DNA of 40,687 nucleotides from Psychrobacillus antarcticus (GTDB lineage Bacteria > Bacillota > Bacilli > Bacillales_A > Planococcaceae): positions 1 through 40,687 of the forward strand of contig NZ_JAIZDB010000028.1 in NCBI RefSeq assembly GCF_029533155.1, written 5' to 3'. The notes beneath the pieces are model-generated. The model did no database searches, was not told where the DNA came from, and was given only the letters and a program-made list of their open reading frames with translations. Shown piece after piece: positions 22,809-31,858 of the stretch. Made by a program: the position numbers and the translations under genes. Within the stretch, counting starts at the first letter, position 1, and every line of letters starts with the position of its first letter.

Positions 22809-23234
22809 CTACTGAATATCTACAATTTCCAATGCTGGTGGATCTACTGGAGTTGTCATAGGTGGATCCAATGGTGTAACGATGACAGGTTTGGGTGTGA
22901 CAAGTGCTAACTTCGCTTTGGAAGGTGTTTCGTACTTAACTTTGTACGTGTTTTTTTGAACGAAGCTAGCTCCGCCTACACCGTATAATCCGCTATGTTG
23001 GCCTTTGTAGCTGTATACTCGGTACTCGTCACCTTTTTTAAGCATACGAACAGTCGATAATGACCCATCTGCTTCCATTTTCACTAATGGAGTGTCTCCT
23101 AAAATTGTTACTTTTCCAATTTGCCCAAGCTTAAGCTCTGTTTTCCCCCACATTACGGTCGTTGCTGCTAACGAGACTGATGATCCCGCGATAAAGAGTC
23201 CAAATATTAATAAAACAGAAAGTATTCTTTTCAT
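22809..23234 (-). CDS. Small secreted protein with a WGKTEL module
   Basis: 141 aa. The start ATG at 23232-23234 is preceded by GGAGGAGAG; the longer frame to 23258 would include that site. The signal peptide is KRILSVLLIFGLFIAG, with cleavage near SLA. The body is a single module of about 85 aa that begins VMWGKTELKLGQIGKVTIL, passes KKGDEYRVYSYKG and LYGVGGASFVQ, and ends KVKYETPSKAKLAL. The same module closes the lytic transglycosylase at 30532-31755. A Pro-rich tail (PLDPPMTTPVDPPALE) follows. I know no named function; its presence in a wall hydrolase suggests a wall- or surface-binding domain. Confidence 0.75.
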   Translation of the reverse strand: MKRILSVLLIFGLFIAGSSVSLAATTVMWGKTELKLGQIGKVTILGDTPLVKMEADGSLSTVRMLKKGDEYRVYSYKGQHSGLYGVGGASFVQKNTYKVKYETPSKAKLALVTPKPVIVTPLDPPMTTPVDPPALEIVDIQ

Positions 23235-23316
23235 GATTCTCTCCTCCATTTTTCTCAAATATTATTCTATTTGATATATTCTATTTATTATAGATTATAT
23301 GTTACCGATTAAAAAG

Positions 23317-23361
23317 GTCCCTGTGTAAGATACAATTCAGAATTGTATCTTACACAGGGAC
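23317..23361. repeat. REPIN C, 45-bp perfect palindrome
   Basis: Same arms with a central A on the plus strand (opposite polarity to A, B, D and G). It begins 8 nt past the stop of the Vpr-like gene and is followed on the minus strand by CCTTTTTAA. Confidence 0.9.
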
Positions 23362-23369
23362 AAACAAGT

Positions 23370-26300
23370 TTATGCAGCTACCGGAATTGCTCCAGCATCT
23401 GGCATGATAGATTCAAAACTTGGCACTGAAAGTTCAGGGCCAGGAACTACTGTCTCAAAAGCTGGAACAATAGATTTGAAGCCAGCTTCTTTAACATTGA
23501 CGCTTATCGTAAGTTCGTGTTTACCGTAGTTAACAGTGATTGTTGTGTTACCCACTTTAAGGGCTCTTACTAATCCATTAGTAACGGAAACGACTTTCTT
23601 ATCTCCTGGAGTATATTTTGCAGCAGTTGTCACATCTCTATAGGTTGTGTTTCCATCTGCTGTTTTTGTTGCTTCTTGAATCGTTAGGCGAACTTCTTTT
23701 CCAGCTTCTAACTCAAGTTGCATAGTGTCTGCTACTAGCGTTACTTCTGGTGCGGTAACCGTTACATTTACAGTTAGGTTCTTTCCACCATAGCTAACGT
23801 TGATCGTTGTAGTTCCTGCATTTTTTGCTCTCACTAAACCGTTCGTTACAGAAACTACGGAAGTATCTGCTGCTTTATACGTTGCGGATGTAGTGACATT
23901 TTTTTCGGTTGTTTTACCATCTACTGTTGTCGTTATTTCTTTAATAGTCAGTTGTGCTTCTTTTCCTGGTTCCAGATCAATTTGTGCAATGTCTGTAAAC
24001 AGTGTCACTTCAGGCTTTGTAACCGTCACGTTTACCGTTACTTCATTTTTACCATATTTTGCAGTGATTGTTGTTACTCCTGAATCTTTTGCTCTCACTA
24101 AACCTTCCGTTACAGTAGCGATTGCTTTATTTGCCACTTTGTACGTAGCAGCAGTTGTTACATTTCTTTCCGTTGTTTTTCCATCAGCCGTTGTTGTTAC
24201 TTCAGTAATTTTTAGTTGGGACTCTTTTCCTGATTCTAAATTAATATCTGGTTTGTTAACGTTAAGTGTCACTACTGGTTCTGTCACTGTGACATTTATT
24301 GTTAATTCATTTTTACCGTAATTAACGGTAATTGTTGTGTTTCCTATCCCTTTTGCTGTTACTAAACCGTTAGTTACTGTAGCTACTTTATTGTTTCCTG
24401 ATTTATATGTTGCCAGACTTGTTACGTCAGACTGTTTCGTTTTTCCATCTGCTGAAGTGATTACTTCTTTAATAGTAAGTTGTGCTTCTTTTTTTGGTTC
24501 CAAATCAATTTGTGTTTTGTTTGCAATTAGTGTCACTACCGGCTCTGTAACCTTTACATTAATAGTCACTTCATTTTTACCATATTTGGCAGTGATCGTA
24601 GTATTCCCTGCATTTACTGCCGTTACTAAGCCATTGTTTACAGTAGCAACTTTATCGTTCGCTACTTTATACGTTGTAGCTTTTGTTACGTCTACCTTCT
24701 TTTCTTTTCCATCTGCATTTGTTGTTACTTCGATAATTTTCAGTTGAGCTTCTTTCCCAACTTCCAAATCAACTTCAGTTTTGTTTGCCGTTAATGTCAC
24801 GCCTGGTTCTGTGACCGTCGCATTTACAGTTAGTTCATTTTTACCGTACTTAACTGTAATGATTGTAGTTCCTGCATTTTTAGCTGTTACCAAACCATTT
24901 TTCACAGAAACTACTTTATTGTCTGCTACTGAATATTTGGCAGCACTTGTTACGTCTGTCTTTTTCGTTTTTCCATCTGCTGTAGTGACTACTTCTGTTA
25001 TTTTCAGTTGCGCTTCTTTTCCAGTTTGCAAATCAATTTGTGTTTTGTTTGCCGTTAAAGTTACCCCTGGTTCTGTAACCGTCACATTGACAGTTAGCTC
25101 ATTTTTGCCGTATTTAACAGCGATTGCTGTGCTTCCTGCATTTTTTGCTATTACTAAACCTTCCTTTACGCTAGCCACTTTACTATCCGCAACTTTATAC
25201 GTAGCAGCTTTTGTTACGTCTTTTCGTGTTGTTTTTCCATCTGCTGTAGTCGTAACTTCTGTTATTTTCAGTTGTGCTTCTTTTTTCGGTTCCAAATCAA
25301 GTTGTGTTTTGTTTGCCTCTAGAGTTACCCCTGGAACGATAACTACTGGATCTTTTACGGTCACATTTACAGTTACTTCATTGTTACCGTGAGAAATGGT
25401 AATCGTAGTAGAACCTTTTCCTACCGCAGTTACTAATCCATTTGCAACTTTTGCAACTTTTTCATCCGCTACTACATACTTAGCATCTGAAGTTACGTCT
25501 TTTTCTGTTGCATCCCCTTTAACCGGAGTAGATGTTTCTTTCACCGTAAGTTGAGATTTCTCGCCAGCTGTTAAGTCTAGCTTCGTTGGATTGACAGAAA
25601 GAGTTACTACCGCTTCCGCTTCTTTTTCATAAATTAATGCCTCGCCAACATTTCCTGCTGCATCATTAATAATTACTTTTACGGAATCTGTTTCAGCAGT
25701 TACAGGAAATGTAAAGCTACCGTCTTGCTTCAAATCGAACTTAACTGCCGCTTGTGCTACATCATTTACAGTAGCAATATACGAAGCTTTTAATTTGTCA
25801 TTTAAATTATATTCTAAACCATATAAATATAATTCTTCATTGTAGTTGATATATTTGTCTGTTACTTTACCAGTCGCAACACCTTCCGTTACTGCACCAG
25901 TAATTACCGGTTTTGTAGTTTTAACAACAACTGGTCCTACATAATCGGATACTATTCCTGAAGCTGCAAGGCCAGTGAAGTCAATTGTGTAGAGACCATC
26001 TGGAATAGTTGTTGCAGGTGCAGTACCCCATGGTTTGTACTGTCCAGCAACGTTCAGCGTATAAGATCCTTTTGCAAGTGAATTTCCTGCGTGTAAATAA
26101 CCGATGTAGCCATCACCATATTCGCCGCCTTCAGGATTCATGATATCCCAAAGCTCGATATAGTTTGTTGTTACATCACCAGTTAATGTGAATGACAGGA
26201 GAGCAGTATCTTTAACTCCATCACCGTTAAATGATAGATCTGTTTCTGTAATTTTAAAATTTTGTATTGCAGTTGCTACCACTCCACCGAAATCTGCTGC

Positions 26301-28691
26301 AAATGGCAAGGAAACTTCTGAAGTCTCACCGTTAATATTGATATATCCTAATATTTCAGAACCGTTTGGTGCAGTTGCTTTAGAAGCAGTCAATGTAACT
26401 TTTAATACCTGCTCACCTGCAAGATTGAATGTCGGTTTGTCTACCGTTACTTTTGCATCAGCAAATGTTTTTGTAACATTAACTGTTACGTCATATTTCC
26501 CACCTTTTTTAGCAATATCTTTTACTAAAATTTCTTTAGTTACGGATATATTACCTTCTTTAAGTGATTGCTTACCGAAAGTTACTGTGCCTTTTATATT
26601 TTCTACTACAGCTCCAGTACCATCTAATACTGCCGTATCTACTGCATATGCAAGAATTTCTGGATGTGCTGCAGCATACGCATTCACACGACCTGCACCC
26701 TGAGCGAATACATCATACTTCTTTGTATCTAAGATTTTAGCCGTATTGGAAAGGGCTACTTTAACGTCAAAAGCATTCCAATCTGGATTTGCTTGTTTTA
26801 CAAGTGCCGCAATACCTGCGATATGTGGTGTTGCCATTGAAGTTCCTGTTTTACGATCATATGCTTCCCCGTACACAGCATCAGGAAAATCTGTTTTGTA
26901 CATTGGAATTGTCGACATAATATTTGTTCCAGGTGCACTTACGTCTGGTTTAATATCAAAGTTTGGTGTAGAAGGTCCACGTGAACTTGAGTCATTTACT
27001 TCATCTCCAACAGTATTCGTGGAAGCAAATTTACCAAAGCTTACTTTACCTGTTCCTTTTGCTAATGCAGTACGGATTGCCTCTCCATCTGTTAAAGACA
27101 TATCAAACGTTGGAATAAAGGCAAATGAGTCTCCAAGGAATGTGCCTGAAGCATTTGGTGTATTCGATCCAGCTGGAGAGTTATGAATAATCGTCGCAAC
27201 TGCTCCACGGTCCTTTGCATTCGCAATTTTATCGACAAACGCGATACTTCCACGAGCAATCAATGCTACTTTCCCTTCAACGTCAATTCCTTCATAATCT
27301 TTTACTTCCCCAAGGCCAGGGACTGCCACTAGATCAAACTCACCTTGTAGTTGTGTAGCTAAATCTTTTCCAAAAGTTGTACCCATTAAGCCTAACTGTT
27401 TTGTTAAGTTATAATCTCCAACCGTAACTTTTACTTCTCCGTTGTGCATTGTTTCCGGATTCGTCGTGTTACCAACAGCGATACCTAAACGTGCAGTAGC
27501 GGGAGTTCCCATGGTTCCACGATTTGGACCTGAGTTACCCGTTGCAACAACTCCGATAGTACCAGCAATCATCGCGTTATTAATCGCAAATGAACCTGCA
27601 TCTGTTTCCGAGTTTGCTCCTCCACCAAGTGAAAGATTGATAACATCCATTTTTTCTAATACAGCTGTTTCAATAGCTTTAACGATACCAGAAGTTGATC
27701 CACTTCCATACGCTCCAAGTACACGATAAGCATAAAGGTCTACTTTAGGTGCAATCCCTTTAATACCGTATTCGTTAGCTCCGATTGCTGCAATTGTGCC
27801 AGCAACATGCGTACCATGAGATGTATAGAATGAACTTCCAGTTGCATTAAATTCAGGTGTTCCCGCAGGACGTTCGGAAGGTAATGTTTCCGATGCATCG
27901 CTATCTGCGCGTGTTTTTGTATAAGTGGATGAATTTGGAATAAAGTTCTTTCCACCTTTGTAAATGCCTGCGAATTCTGGATGATCCTTATCAATTCCTG
28001 TATCCAGTACTGCTACTTTAACCCCTTGTCCTTCAATACCCTCGTCCCAAAGTTGTTTAATGCCTAAGAAGGAGATACTTGTATTCATCTTTGCATCTAC
28101 TTTAGGATTTTTAATAATTGTAGAGGGTTTTGTTGGTTTCGTTTTTTGTGGTTCCTCCGATGCATAAACGATTGTGTCTGGTTCCACTAATGTTACTCCT
28201 TGAACAGTAAGTAGTTTTGGTATGTCACTCGCTTTAACCGTTGCTGCGAACCCATTCAACACTGTATCAAAGGTATAACCTTGTTTTATAGCAATATTTT
28301 TTGTAGTTAATTCCTTTTTTACGGATGTTTGTTGCGCTTTTACTTTTGCTCTCACGTTATTTTCTTGTGAGGTTGAGAATGCTCTTCCGTTTAATTCACT
28401 TATTCCTTTTTCAAGAGCAACTGGTTTTTCAGATAAATGAATGATTACTGCAACGTCTTGATTACCCGTTTGGTCTTGTAAGTCTTTGTGTAGTTTTGGC
28501 CCACCATCTAACAAATTTAATTGTTCTGCGATAGCTGATTTTAACTGCATTGTACTCTCGCTTGGCGTATTTTGCTTGAATGGCTTAACACTTGAGTTTG
28601 CAGATGCAGTCATAGCTGGACTAAGCATTGTTAAAATCATAGCTAGTACCATAAAGGCACTAAAAAATTTACTTAATACATTTTTCTTCAA
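23370..28691 (-). CDS. Vpr-like secreted subtilisin (S8) protease with eight Ig-like repeats
   Basis: 1773 aa from a TTG start with AAAGGGGGAA upstream. Signal peptide, then an inhibitor I9 propeptide (about 75-180: DVAVIIHLSEKPVALEKG). The S8 catalytic domain has the Asp in VKVAVLDTGIDKDHPEFAG, the His in SHGTHVAGTIAA and the Ser in GTSMATPHIAGIAALV, with a protease-associated (PA) domain inserted before the serine (EFDLVAVPGLGEV onward). Fn3-like and beta domains follow. About residues 1028-1740 are eight BIG2-type repeats of about 88 aa. The domain order fits the Vpr group of Bacillus minor extracellular proteases, but the repeat tail is much longer than in B. subtilis Vpr. There is no sortase or SLH anchor at the end. 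REPIN C is the likely terminator. Confidence 0.9.
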   Translation of the reverse strand: MKKNVLSKFFSAFMVLAMILTMLSPAMTASANSSVKPFKQNTPSESTMQLKSAIAEQLNLLDGGPKLHKDLQDQTGNQDVAVIIHLSEKPVALEKGISELNGRAFSTSQENNVRAKVKAQQTSVKKELTTKNIAIKQGYTFDTVLNGFAATVKASDIPKLLTVQGVTLVEPDTIVYASEEPQKTKPTKPSTIIKNPKVDAKMNTSISFLGIKQLWDEGIEGQGVKVAVLDTGIDKDHPEFAGIYKGGKNFIPNSSTYTKTRADSDASETLPSERPAGTPEFNATGSSFYTSHGTHVAGTIAAIGANEYGIKGIAPKVDLYAYRVLGAYGSGSTSGIVKAIETAVLEKMDVINLSLGGGANSETDAGSFAINNAMIAGTIGVVATGNSGPNRGTMGTPATARLGIAVGNTTNPETMHNGEVKVTVGDYNLTKQLGLMGTTFGKDLATQLQGEFDLVAVPGLGEVKDYEGIDVEGKVALIARGSIAFVDKIANAKDRGAVATIIHNSPAGSNTPNASGTFLGDSFAFIPTFDMSLTDGEAIRTALAKGTGKVSFGKFASTNTVGDEVNDSSSRGPSTPNFDIKPDVSAPGTNIMSTIPMYKTDFPDAVYGEAYDRKTGTSMATPHIAGIAALVKQANPDWNAFDVKVALSNTAKILDTKKYDVFAQGAGRVNAYAAAHPEILAYAVDTAVLDGTGAVVENIKGTVTFGKQSLKEGNISVTKEILVKDIAKKGGKYDVTVNVTKTFADAKVTVDKPTFNLAGEQVLKVTLTASKATAPNGSEILGYININGETSEVSLPFAADFGGVVATAIQNFKITETDLSFNGDGVKDTALLSFTLTGDVTTNYIELWDIMNPEGGEYGDGYIGYLHAGNSLAKGSYTLNVAGQYKPWGTAPATTIPDGLYTIDFTGLAASGIVSDYVGPVVVKTTKPVITGAVTEGVATGKVTDKYINYNEELYLYGLEYNLNDKLKASYIATVNDVAQAAVKFDLKQDGSFTFPVTAETDSVKVIINDAAGNVGEALIYEKEAEAVVTLSVNPTKLDLTAGEKSQLTVKETSTPVKGDATEKDVTSDAKYVVADEKVAKVANGLVTAVGKGSTTITISHGNNEVTVNVTVKDPVVIVPGVTLEANKTQLDLEPKKEAQLKITEVTTTADGKTTRKDVTKAATYKVADSKVASVKEGLVIAKNAGSTAIAVKYGKNELTVNVTVTEPGVTLTANKTQIDLQTGKEAQLKITEVVTTADGKTKKTDVTSAAKYSVADNKVVSVKNGLVTAKNAGTTIITVKYGKNELTVNATVTEPGVTLTANKTEVDLEVGKEAQLKIIEVTTNADGKEKKVDVTKATTYKVANDKVATVNNGLVTAVNAGNTTITAKYGKNEVTINVKVTEPVVTLIANKTQIDLEPKKEAQLTIKEVITSADGKTKQSDVTSLATYKSGNNKVATVTNGLVTAKGIGNTTITVNYGKNELTINVTVTEPVVTLNVNKPDINLESGKESQLKITEVTTTADGKTTERNVTTAATYKVANKAIATVTEGLVRAKDSGVTTITAKYGKNEVTVNVTVTKPEVTLFTDIAQIDLEPGKEAQLTIKEITTTVDGKTTEKNVTTSATYKAADTSVVSVTNGLVRAKNAGTTTINVSYGGKNLTVNVTVTAPEVTLVADTMQLELEAGKEVRLTIQEATKTADGNTTYRDVTTAAKYTPGDKKVVSVTNGLVRALKVGNTTITVNYGKHELTISVNVKEAGFKSIVPAFETVVPGPELSVPSFESIMPDAGAIPVAA
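23480..25611 (-). repeat. Eight tandem 264-bp repeats encoding BIG2-like domains
   Basis: Each unit encodes about 88 aa of the form VTLxANKTQIDLExGKEAQL, DGKT, DVTxAATYKVA, GLVxAKNAG, YGKNELTVNVTVTEP. Units 2-6 are most alike, and the first and last are more diverged, as expected for internal expansion. The plus strand across it is open in long stretches only because of this repetition. Confidence 0.85.
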
Positions 28692-28711
28692 TATAATTCC
28701 CCCTTTTCCTA

Positions 28712-28729
28712 ACGTAATTTACTTTACGT
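28712..28729. promoter_or_regulatory. Inverted repeat ACGTAA-N6-TTACGT upstream of the protease gene
   Basis: Perfect 6-bp arms, 20 nt before the start codon of the Vpr-like gene, so in its leader or overlapping its promoter. It could be an operator or a leader hairpin. No regulator can be named. Confidence 0.35.
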
Positions 28730-28886
28730 AACTATAAGCTTGGACCCTTACCGCTAATGCTTTTTTATAAAAACCGCTTCCTTCCTATGAAGATAATTAG
28801 AGTTACATATAAAGTAACTTGCACAATGTAATACTGTTTTTAATATATGTGCTAGTCCACGGTGATATGACATGTCCACAAAAAAG

Positions 28887-28931
28887 GTCCCTGTGTAAGA
28901 TACAATTCTGAATTGTATCTTACACAGGGAC
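28887..28931. repeat. REPIN D, 45-bp perfect palindrome
   Basis: The pairing extends one base on each side (GGTCCC...GGGACC, 28886-28932). It begins 4 nt past the stop of the minus-strand zinc-ribbon gene and is followed on that strand by CCTTTTTTG, a terminator-like T-run. Confidence 0.9.
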
Positions 28932-28935
28932 CAGC

Positions 28936-30375
28936 TCAATCAAATTTGTAATTACCCTCGCTTGTGATTACCTTATATGGAGTAAGTTCCTCAACAGAAC
29001 CATTTAAGGTCTTAACATACTCTAATCCGTCTGAAGTGAATTGGTACATTTCCGTTCCTGTTATGCGTGCACCTGTTTCAAAGAAAAGCTCCATCCAACC
29101 ATCTTGGTTAATATCGAAAAAGTATAGAATTGGTGCGTTCTCTGCAGAAAGGGTTAGCTGCACTTTTTCATACGCCTCAAAATCTACTACTATCTCTACA
29201 TTCTCATTTAAGTAACTATCACTTTCTTCTGGCCCGCCTTTAAAAGAAATTGTTTCTAAGACTCCATCATTATTTACATCGATTTCTTCCGCAATAAAAA
29301 AATCAAACATACTAGGTGCTTGTAATTTAGTAATATAGGAAGTTTCATTAGAGAAAGTCTCCACATTTGTTTTTACTGATTGATCTTCATCCAAATAATT
29401 AATGGACTCTACTTCACTGTTAAAAAACTTCCATTCTTCTTTTTGAGGTCTCAGAGTATGGGTGAATATGGACTCGTTATCACGGAAGTCTTCTCCTTCT
29501 ACAAGAGTTGTTATTTGAGTTACACGGACTTTAACTTCTTGTTCTGAAATCGATAAAAATTCATAATTACTAAGTTCATATGCTAAATCAAAGTTTTCAA
29601 ATATGTTACTTAGGATTTTTTGTGTTTCTGCAAAAGTTGTTTGCTCGGTATGTGTATACACCATAGACATATACTCATCCATATTCTCGTTTTCAAGAGC
29701 CCGTATATTTTCTTCCAGAACTTCAATAATTTCAAATTCAATATTATAATCGGACTCTGACTCTGTTGTTTTGTTAATAGATGGAACAAAGGTGAGAATA
29801 GTCATTACTACCAGTAAATAAACTACAAACAACGCAAGTGCTACAAAAACTCCTTTCCAACTGGTACCACCACGGAACTGAATTTCGTTCTTTAATAACT
29901 CCGGATCACTAGTATTACTTTTTGGCAGTTCACGAATACTTTTGAATGCATGAAGACGGTAAAAATTATTACCGGTAATTCCGAGTGTGCATGAAACAAC
30001 AAACCCTATCACATTATTAAAATTGGTATCGTCTATTCCTAATACTGTAACGACTAGGTCCAATAATATAAAAATTCCAAGAATCGAGAAAATTGGCTTA
30101 TACATTTTTCTATAACCTAACCAAAAAAATGAAAAGAAAAAGGCTGCCCAGTTCCACGAATTCAAACCTTTTGACCATTTACGTATGTAATAATGTTGCT
30201 TTTTTTCACCTATAAATAATCTAAGCACTTGATTATCCATGTCAGTTTTTTTTCTATTTCTACTCTTGTTAGAAGTGGATTCTATGTCATCTTTTTTTAC
30301 AGCTATCTCTTTTCCACATATTGAGCAGAACTTTGATACATCATCCATTCTAGAACCACATGAAGCACAGAACAG
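28936..30375 (-). CDS. Zinc-ribbon membrane protein with extracytoplasmic sensor-like tail
   Basis: 479 aa with a CTG start at 30373-30375. AGGAGG lies 7 nt upstream, an in-frame TAA directly precedes the CTG, and the zinc ribbon FCASCGSRMDDVSKFCSICG begins with the next codon; the ATG at 30348 would cut the ribbon in half. A hydrophobic block follows (NWAAFFFSFFWLGYRKMY, then GIFILLDLVVTVLG) that resembles DUF2628-type proteins, and a further membrane segment (VFVALALFVVYLLVVMTIL). The C-terminal half is hydrophilic: an NTF2-like stretch (about 225-330) and two acidic calcium-loop-like motifs, DVNNDGVLETISF and DINQDGWMELFF. Function unknown; a membrane sensor or envelope-stress protein is possible. 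Confidence 0.75.
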   Translation of the reverse strand: MFCASCGSRMDDVSKFCSICGKEIAVKKDDIESTSNKSRNRKKTDMDNQVLRLFIGEKKQHYYIRKWSKGLNSWNWAAFFFSFFWLGYRKMYKPIFSILGIFILLDLVVTVLGIDDTNFNNVIGFVVSCTLGITGNNFYRLHAFKSIRELPKSNTSDPELLKNEIQFRGGTSWKGVFVALALFVVYLLVVMTILTFVPSINKTTESESDYNIEFEIIEVLEENIRALENENMDEYMSMVYTHTEQTTFAETQKILSNIFENFDLAYELSNYEFLSISEQEVKVRVTQITTLVEGEDFRDNESIFTHTLRPQKEEWKFFNSEVESINYLDEDQSVKTNVETFSNETSYITKLQAPSMFDFFIAEEIDVNNDGVLETISFKGGPEESDSYLNENVEIVVDFEAYEKVQLTLSAENAPILYFFDINQDGWMELFFETGARITGTEMYQFTSDGLEYVKTLNGSVEELTPYKVITSEGNYKFD

Positions 30376-30445
30376 TTATATTCCTCCTATAATTCTTTTA
30401 CCTCTCCTATATGTTATGCTTTTGCATTTTCTGTATTCCATTAAA

Positions 30446-30467
30446 GAATTGTTTGCTACACAGGGAC
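30446..30467. repeat. REP half-element in the divergent gap
   Basis: GAATTGTTTGCTACACAGGG followed by AC, between the divergent zinc-ribbon and transglycosylase genes. It is one of the few copies not placed next to a stop codon. Confidence 0.75.
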
Positions 30468-30531
30468 CAGGAAATCTATGGTAAAATATACTAGATAAGT
30501 ATAAAAAATTAAACGAATGGAGAATGAATAA

Positions 30532-31755
30532 ATGAAACCTAACAGAATAATGGCTGCATTCTTAACTTGCTTAATGTTTCTAGGCTTTTCATATGAAGAT
30601 GCATCCGCTGAGTCAACATGGACATCAAAGTGTTCATCCTATGGTGAGATTAAGCCAAATCAAAACCTCACTTTTCAGCATATAAACTGCTTACTGACGA
30701 ATGCGGCTTTAGAATCAAATATCCCACCGGAAGTTGTAAAAGCTGTCGCTTCAACGGAAAATGGACGTTGGAAACAATTTGATGAGAATGGTCAACCTAT
30801 AATCTCAGAAGATAATGGGATCGGTCTTATGCAAATTACCAATCAATCAAACTATAATCAAGAGAAATTAAAATACGATATTAACTACAATATTCAAGCA
30901 GGCGTCGAAATCCTTAGCAAAATGTATCAGCGTGCAGATCTACCTAAAATAACAGGTGCAGGACGAGAAGTAATTGAAAATTGGTACTTTCCCGTCATGG
31001 CATATAACGGGACAAAGCCTGTTAATAGCCCTCTTTATCAGTCCAGTGGCTTGAAGAATTTAGAGGCTTATCAAGAAAAAGTTTTTGCTTTGGTTGAAAA
31101 AGATAGTTACTTAAACAGTACAAAATTAGGGCAGTTCCCTTTCAATACAGCTGACTTTGAATATGACCCTAACAACACTGGAAATATTGGATTCAAAAAG
31201 AAGGAATATTCATTAACCGATCAGGTGAACGCCTCTGTCTATCAATTTCAAAAAGGGGACAAAGTATTAGTAACAGCTGACAATGTAAAGTTAAGGTTAC
31301 AGCCCGGAACTTCTTCCATTCAAAAAACCTTAGCAAAAAATACTACCTTAATTATTGAAGGACAATTCTTATTTGACCAGTCTTTGACAAGTGTAAACCA
31401 GTTTGTATGGTACCCAGTTAAAACAGAGGATCAAAAGTTTGTAGGTTATATTTCATCGGCTTACATGAAGAAAAAGCCAGCACCCCCTGTAAAAGTTATG
31501 TGGGGAAAAACAGAACTTAAAGTAGGTCAAATAGGCAAAGTTACGATTCTATCTAACACAAACTTGGTTAAAATGGAGAGCAACGGTTCATTGACTACAG
31601 TTAGACCTTTGAAAAAAGGCGATGAATACCGAGTTTATAGCTATAAGAGCAATCACGGCGGCTTATATGGCGTCGGTGGTGGAAGCTACGTTCAAAAGTC
31701 CACTAAAATAAAATACGAAACACCTTCCAAAAGCAAATTAGCGTTGCTAAAATAA
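30532..31755 (+). CDS. Secreted lytic transglycosylase with SH3-like and WGKTEL modules
   Basis: 407 aa with a signal peptide cut near ASA and GGAG before the ATG. Residues 50-190 are an SLT lysozyme-like domain: ALESNIPPEVVKAVASTENG holds the catalytic glutamate (ENG), followed by GIGLMQIT and the PVMAYNGT segment. Residues 235-315 are SH3-like (KGDKVLVTADNVKLRLQPG, VGYISSAYM). The C-terminal 85 aa are the WGKTEL module shared with 22809-23234 (MWGKTELKVGQIGKVTIL to YETPSKSKLALLK). It should cut glycan strands of peptidoglycan at the cell surface. REPIN E starts 5 nt after the stop. Confidence 0.85.
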   Translation: MKPNRIMAAFLTCLMFLGFSYEDASAESTWTSKCSSYGEIKPNQNLTFQHINCLLTNAALESNIPPEVVKAVASTENGRWKQFDENGQPIISEDNGIGLMQITNQSNYNQEKLKYDINYNIQAGVEILSKMYQRADLPKITGAGREVIENWYFPVMAYNGTKPVNSPLYQSSGLKNLEAYQEKVFALVEKDSYLNSTKLGQFPFNTADFEYDPNNTGNIGFKKKEYSLTDQVNASVYQFQKGDKVLVTADNVKLRLQPGTSSIQKTLAKNTTLIIEGQFLFDQSLTSVNQFVWYPVKTEDQKFVGYISSAYMKKKPAPPVKVMWGKTELKVGQIGKVTILSNTNLVKMESNGSLTTVRPLKKGDEYRVYSYKSNHGGLYGVGGGSYVQKSTKIKYETPSKSKLALLK

Positions 31756-31760
31756 AATTG

Positions 31761-31805
31761 GTCCCTGTGTAAGATACAATTCAGAATTGTATCTTACACA
31801 GGGAC
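31761..31805. repeat. REPIN E, 45-bp perfect palindrome
   Basis: Same arms, central A, pairing extended to 31760-31806. It lies 5 nt after the stop of the plus-strand transglycosylase gene. Here the T-run faces away from that gene (A-run downstream), and a separate terminator follows, so this copy is not an efficient terminator for it. Confidence 0.9.
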
Positions 31806-31810
31806 CAAAA

Positions 31811-31858
31811 AACAACCCCGCTCCTCTTTGAAAATCAGAGGTGTGGGGTTGTCATTTT
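31811..31858. terminator. Bidirectional intrinsic terminator
   Basis: ACAACCCC (31812-31819) pairs with GGGGTTGT (31845-31852), with inner CCTC/GAGG pairing. Plus-strand transcripts meet CATTTTGTTT, and minus-strand transcripts meet TTTTTT. It serves the convergent transglycosylase and SlaP genes. Confidence 0.8.

Noticed and set aside
23800-25392. Long plus-strand frames opposite the Vpr-like protease
   Set aside because: They are shadows of the repeated BIG2 domains, rich in Val/Thr/Ser/Phe, with no ribosome binding sites.
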